DNA from: an uncultured Spirochaetaceae bacterium
GTDB lineage: Bacteria > Spirochaetota > Spirochaetia > Sphaerochaetales > Sphaerochaetaceae
Direction: 5' to 3'
Length of the DNA stretch: 8,937 nucleotides
NCBI GenBank assembly: GCA_946414625.1
Contig: CAMKPI010000060.1
Coordinates: forward strand, 1-8,937
Below the pieces are notes generated by a model that was not told the DNA's origin, did not search any database, and worked only from the letters and a program-made list of their open reading frames with translations. The position numbers and the translations under genes were made by a program. This document shows positions 7,017 to 8,937 of the stretch, in pieces. Every line of letters starts with the position of its first letter. Position 1 is the stretch's first letter.

Positions 7017-7050
7017 ACGACGGCAGGGTTTGGTTTCCGCTCCCGGATGT
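7017..7050. repeat. tRNA-Val 3'-end-like repeat, copy A
   Basis: ACGACGGCAGGGTTTG (7017-7032) matches 7296-7311 exactly, the 3' acceptor and T-arm of the tRNA-Val gene on the - strand. After base 7032 the match to the tRNA ends and the match to copy C (6767-6797) continues. No D-arm or anticodon arm is present, so this is a 3' fragment only, not a tRNA. Confidence 0.85.
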
Positions 7051-7061
7051 ACGCGGAAACC
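7032..7061. other. Perfect 9-bp hairpin
   Basis: GGTTTCCGC (7032-7040) pairs perfectly with GCGGAAACC (7053-7061) around a 12-nt loop. The right arm and stem are absent from copy C, although the left arm and loop are partly shared with it. Confidence 0.6.
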
Positions 7062-7069
7062 GCCTCGCT

Positions 7070-7094
7070 AAAAACGCTCCACTGGAGCGTTTTT
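7070..7094. terminator. Terminator-like hairpin, bidirectional
   Basis: AAAAACGCTCC (7070-7080) pairs perfectly with GGAGCGTTTTT (7084-7094) around ACT, and another T follows. The A/T tracts make it terminator-like on both strands. No gene ends here on either strand. The GC palindrome GCGCGC-TTA-GCGCGC follows close by. Confidence 0.6.
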
Positions 7095-7210
7095 TCGCCG
7101 CGCGCTTAGCGCGCCAGGCGACCTCGCTTTTGGTTTCTGCAAATTATTCGCTAAACAGAATCATCCCACGGCAAACACCACATCTCCGTTTCCATAAACA
7201 AACCCGCTCT

Positions 7211-7235
7211 CGAAACAGCGCACCGCGCTGTTTCG
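7211..7235. other. Perfect 11-bp hairpin
   Basis: CGAAACAGCGC (7211-7221) pairs perfectly with GCGCTGTTTCG (7225-7235) around ACC. It ends one base before copy 2 of the 26-bp repeat. On the - strand it would be a second structure behind the tRNA-Val terminator. Confidence 0.65.
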
Positions 7236-7236
7236 T

Positions 7237-7262
7237 GTTTCAAACCCTATGCGATGCGTCAA
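7237..7262. repeat. 26-bp direct repeat, copy 2
   Basis: Identical to 6964-6989. It runs into the A-tract of the tRNA-Val terminator and, read on the + strand, resembles the 3' end of the tRNA on the - strand: both have TTCAAACCCT followed by GTCAA. The terminator is therefore flanked by imperfect inverted repeats. Confidence 0.92.
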
Positions 7263-7294
7263 AAAAAGCGGAGGATAAATCCTCCGCTTTTTTT
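7261..7294 (-). terminator. Intrinsic terminator of tRNA-Val
   Basis: Seven A plus GCGGAGG (7261-7274) pair perfectly with CCTCCGC plus seven T (7281-7294) around a 6-nt loop. On the - strand it begins at the tRNA discriminator base itself, so the tRNA 3' end and terminator are fused. The symmetry means it would also stop + strand transcripts. Confidence 0.93.
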
Positions 7295-7365
7295 GACGAC
7301 GGCAGGGTTTGAACCTGCGACAACCTGCGTGTAAGGCAGGGGCTCTCCCGCTGAGCTACATCGCC
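7294..7365 (-). tRNA. tRNA-Val, anticodon UAC
   Basis: Read on the - strand, 72 nt fold as a standard cloverleaf. The acceptor GGCGATG pairs with CGTCGTC (two G-U pairs). The D-arm is GCTC/GAGC with a 7-nt loop. The anticodon stem CCTGC/GCAGG encloses CTTACAC, giving anticodon UAC. The variable loop is 5 nt, and the T-arm GCAGG/CCTGC encloses TTCAAAC. The discriminator is A73. CCA is not encoded, so it must be added by nucleotidyltransferase. A consensus-like promoter lies upstream and an intrinsic terminator follows directly, making a stand-alone unit convergent with nfnAB. Confidence 0.97.
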
Positions 7366-7396
7366 GAAAACAGTCATCCGACTGCGTACAGGGGAG

Positions 7397-7425
7397 AATT
7401 TAACATAAACAATAGTGCTTGTCAA
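7397..7425 (-). promoter_or_regulatory. Sigma70-type promoter of tRNA-Val
   Basis: On the - strand, TTGACA (7425-7420) is a perfect -35 box and TAAATT (7402-7397) is the -10 box, with a 17-bp spacer. Transcription would start near 7390, about 25 bases before the tRNA 5' end, leaving a short leader for RNase P to remove. Confidence 0.85.
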
Positions 7426-7774
7426 GGTTTGGTGTCCCGGCGGAAAGGAGAGGGTGCCGTCGTGAATGCTGGGCTCAGTTTTTATGTCCAACCTCCTACT
7501 GTAAAAAAAAATAGAAAAGTGATATTTTTTCCAACATGCAAAACGAGGGCGAGAGGGATGGTGATTTTTCGCAGTTGTTCGAACCGGCGTTTTGCTGAAT
7601 TTTGCACGTTTCAGGCTTGTAAATCCGCATCTTGGGGCGGTGTGGCGCGTTGTGTTTTGACTGTTTGGACTCGGCAGCCACCAGGGAGATTCTCCGTCCT
7701 CACCGTCGCAGCCATGGGGCGGAATTTGCAAGCGATGGACAAAATCTACGGGCAGTGTACACATAGAGGTCAAA
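7426..7774. other. Upstream region of the symporter gene, no gene seen
   Basis: About 350 bases between the tRNA-Val promoter and the symporter start. Long frames crossing it on both strands also read through the tRNA, so they are not genes. It holds an A-tract (7502-7510), AT-rich stretches near 7511-7530 and a tiny hairpin GGAGA-T-TCTCC near 7684-7696. I recognise no riboswitch and no convincing + strand promoter, though one must lie here or nearby. Confidence 0.5.
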
Positions 7775-8937
7775 ATGCTTATAAAATCCGCATTGATTCT
7801 TGTTTTTTTCGCAATCATGCTTATTGTGGGATTCCTCTGCCGCAAGGCCACGCGTGACGTCGGTGGCTTTGTTCTCGGCGGCAGGAACGTCGGACCCTGG
7901 CTATCCGCCTTCGCTTTCGGCACCAGCTATTTTTCTGCGGTCATCTTTGTGGGTTACGCGGGTCAGTTTGGCTGGCGATTCGGCATCTCTTCCACATGGA
8001 TAGGCCTTGGCAATGCCTTCATCGGCTCCCTGATGGCGTGGAATATCCTGGGTCGACGCACCCGGATCATGACGCGAGCCCTCTCATCTGCGACAATGCC
8101 GGAGTTTTTCGGCAAGAGATACGGCAGCGTAACGCTCAAAATCGTGGCGTCTCTTATCACGTTCGTGTTCCTGATTCCATATACCGCTTCGCTTTACAAC
8201 GGGCTTTCCCGTCTTTTCGGCATGGGATTTGACTTGGACTACAGCGTTTGCATCATTGTAATGGCTGTTCTGACAGCGATTTACGTGATAACCGGCGGCT
8301 ATATGGCAACTGCGGTGAACGACTTCATACAGGGTGTCATCATGCTTTTCGGAATCGGGCTTATCGTAAAATCCGTATTGGGCATAAACGGGGGATTCTC
8401 CGGCTCTCTTGCTGCTTTGGCGGCTGTGGAAGATCCTCAGGTCTCCGGAGTTCCGGGTGTGTTCGCGTCGTTCTTCGGACCGGATCCCGCGGGGCTTCTG
8501 TCGGTTGTGATACTCACGTCGCTCGGCACGTGGGGATTGCCCCAGATGGTTCAGAAGTTCTATGCGATAAAGAGCGAGGAGGACATCAGCAAGGGAACGG
8601 TGATATCTACTGTTTTCGCGATTGTCGTTGCGGGTGGATGCTATTTCCTCGGCGGATTCGGCAGACTTTTCAACGTTGATGTGGCATCCATGGGCTACGA
8701 CGCGATAATTCCTGAAATGCTCGCACGATTATCTCCGCTTGTTTTTGGAATTGCGCTTGTTCTTGTGCTTTCAGCGAGCATGTCCACTCTGTCCTCCCTT
8801 GTTCTGACCTCGGCAAGCACCATGACGCTGGATTTCGTGAATCCGATTCTGAAGGGCCGGAAAGGTAATTCAAGGGGCAAAGGCGGTGCTAAAGATGCGT
8901 TCACTTCAGGGGCGGCAGGCGGAAAGGAAGAATCCGA
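7775..8937 (+). CDS. Sodium:solute symporter, SSS family (3'-truncated by window)
   Basis: Inner-membrane Na+-coupled solute importer of the SSS (PutP/PanF-like) family; 387 codons are present and the frame is open to the window end. Start: ATG with AGAGG at 7765-7769, five bases upstream. About nine hydrophobic helices are visible, at roughly 5-22, 43-64, 75-93, 122-147, 157-179, 181-203, 241-262, 275-296 and 318-350. Family features include TMPEFFGKRYG (107-117), the signature region GGYMATAVNDFIQGVIMLFG (174-193), WGLPQMVQKFYAIKS (253-267), and ASMSTLSSLVLTSASTMTLDF (334-354), where the Ser/Thr-rich helix forms the second sodium site in this family. A hydrophilic Gly/Lys-rich loop follows (360-387). 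Family membership is firm. The substrate (proline, pantothenate, sugar, carboxylate or other) cannot be read from the sequence. It is separated from oad and nfn by the tRNA region. Confidence 0.93.
   Translation, partial: MLIKSALILVFFAIMLIVGFLCRKATRDVGGFVLGGRNVGPWLSAFAFGTSYFSAVIFVGYAGQFGWRFGISSTWIGLGNAFIGSLMAWNILGRRTRIMTRALSSATMPEFFGKRYGSVTLKIVASLITFVFLIPYTASLYNGLSRLFGMGFDLDYSVCIIVMAVLTAIYVITGGYMATAVNDFIQGVIMLFGIGLIVKSVLGINGGFSGSLAALAAVEDPQVSGVPGVFASFFGPDPAGLLSVVILTSLGTWGLPQMVQKFYAIKSEEDISKGTVISTVFAIVVAGGCYFLGGFGRLFNVDVASMGYDAIIPEMLARLSPLVFGIALVLVLSASMSTLSSLVLTSASTMTLDFVNPILKGRKGNSRGKGGAKDAFTSGAAGGKEES

Larger units (their letters stand above)
6576..7260. other. Gene-free block rich in hairpins and short repeats
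   Basis: Open frames here are short, overlap each other, lack ribosome sites and run through hairpins and tRNA-derived repeats, so I call no gene. Visible structures are hairpins at 6637-6674, 6928-6953, 7032-7061, 7070-7094 and 7211-7235, plus three sets of direct repeats listed separately. Several hairpins have A-tracts on the left arm and T-tracts on the right, as bidirectional terminators do. On the - strand the block lies downstream of tRNA-Val. It could be a decayed tRNA array, an old integration site or a family of dispersed intergenic repeats. Confidence 0.75.

Noticed and set aside
6615..7312. Overlapping small + strand frames (about 70-153 codons) in the hairpin block
   Set aside because: They run through hairpins, direct repeats and the tRNA terminator, have no good ribosome sites and no recognisable domains.
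7240..7923. 227-codon - strand frame and 182-codon + strand frame (7309-7857) across the tRNA
   Set aside because: Both translate the tRNA-Val gene and its promoter and overlap the start of the symporter gene; no domain is visible.

Overview
The window looks like chromosome from an anaerobic, fermentative, Gram-negative-type bacterium with sodium-based bioenergetics. This rests on a complete sodium-pumping oxaloacetate decarboxylase set (oadG, oadA, oadB), an electron-bifurcating ferredoxin:NADP+ oxidoreductase pair (nfnA, nfnB) and the start of a sodium:solute symporter. Two sigma70-type promoters with near-consensus -35 and -10 boxes argue against Bacteroidota. The style of the alpha subunit fits lineages such as Lentisphaerota/Verrucomicrobiota or Spirochaetota, but that is recall, not a search, and the phylum is uncertain. 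The GC content looks high (roughly 55-60% by eye).

Layout: 1-97 shows no feature I can support. 98-262 is a nested tandem repeat ending at the -35 box of a strong promoter (262-290). oadG (371-661), oadA (786-2651) and oadB (2727-3965) follow on the + strand, with a weak terminator-like hairpin between oadA and oadB and a stronger hairpin after oadB. nfnA (4156-5043) and nfnB (5043-6452) overlap by one base and end at a classic intrinsic terminator (6540-6575). 6576-7260 has no credible gene but is full of hairpins and short direct repeats. Several repeats copy the 3' end of a tRNA-Val(UAC) gene that lies on the - strand at 7294-7365 with its own promoter and terminator. 7426-7774 shows nothing I can name. 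From 7775 to the window end runs a truncated SSS-family symporter gene.

How the genes may work together (inference): Oad decarboxylates oxaloacetate to pyruvate and exports Na+. Pyruvate oxidation by a ferredoxin-linked enzyme, not in the window, would give reduced ferredoxin. NfnAB would combine reduced ferredoxin with NADH to make NADPH. The symporter would spend the Na+ gradient on solute uptake. I see no clearly new protein system. The least-explained parts are the 10-bp-phased repeat upstream of the oad promoter and the tRNA-Val-derived repeat and hairpin block.
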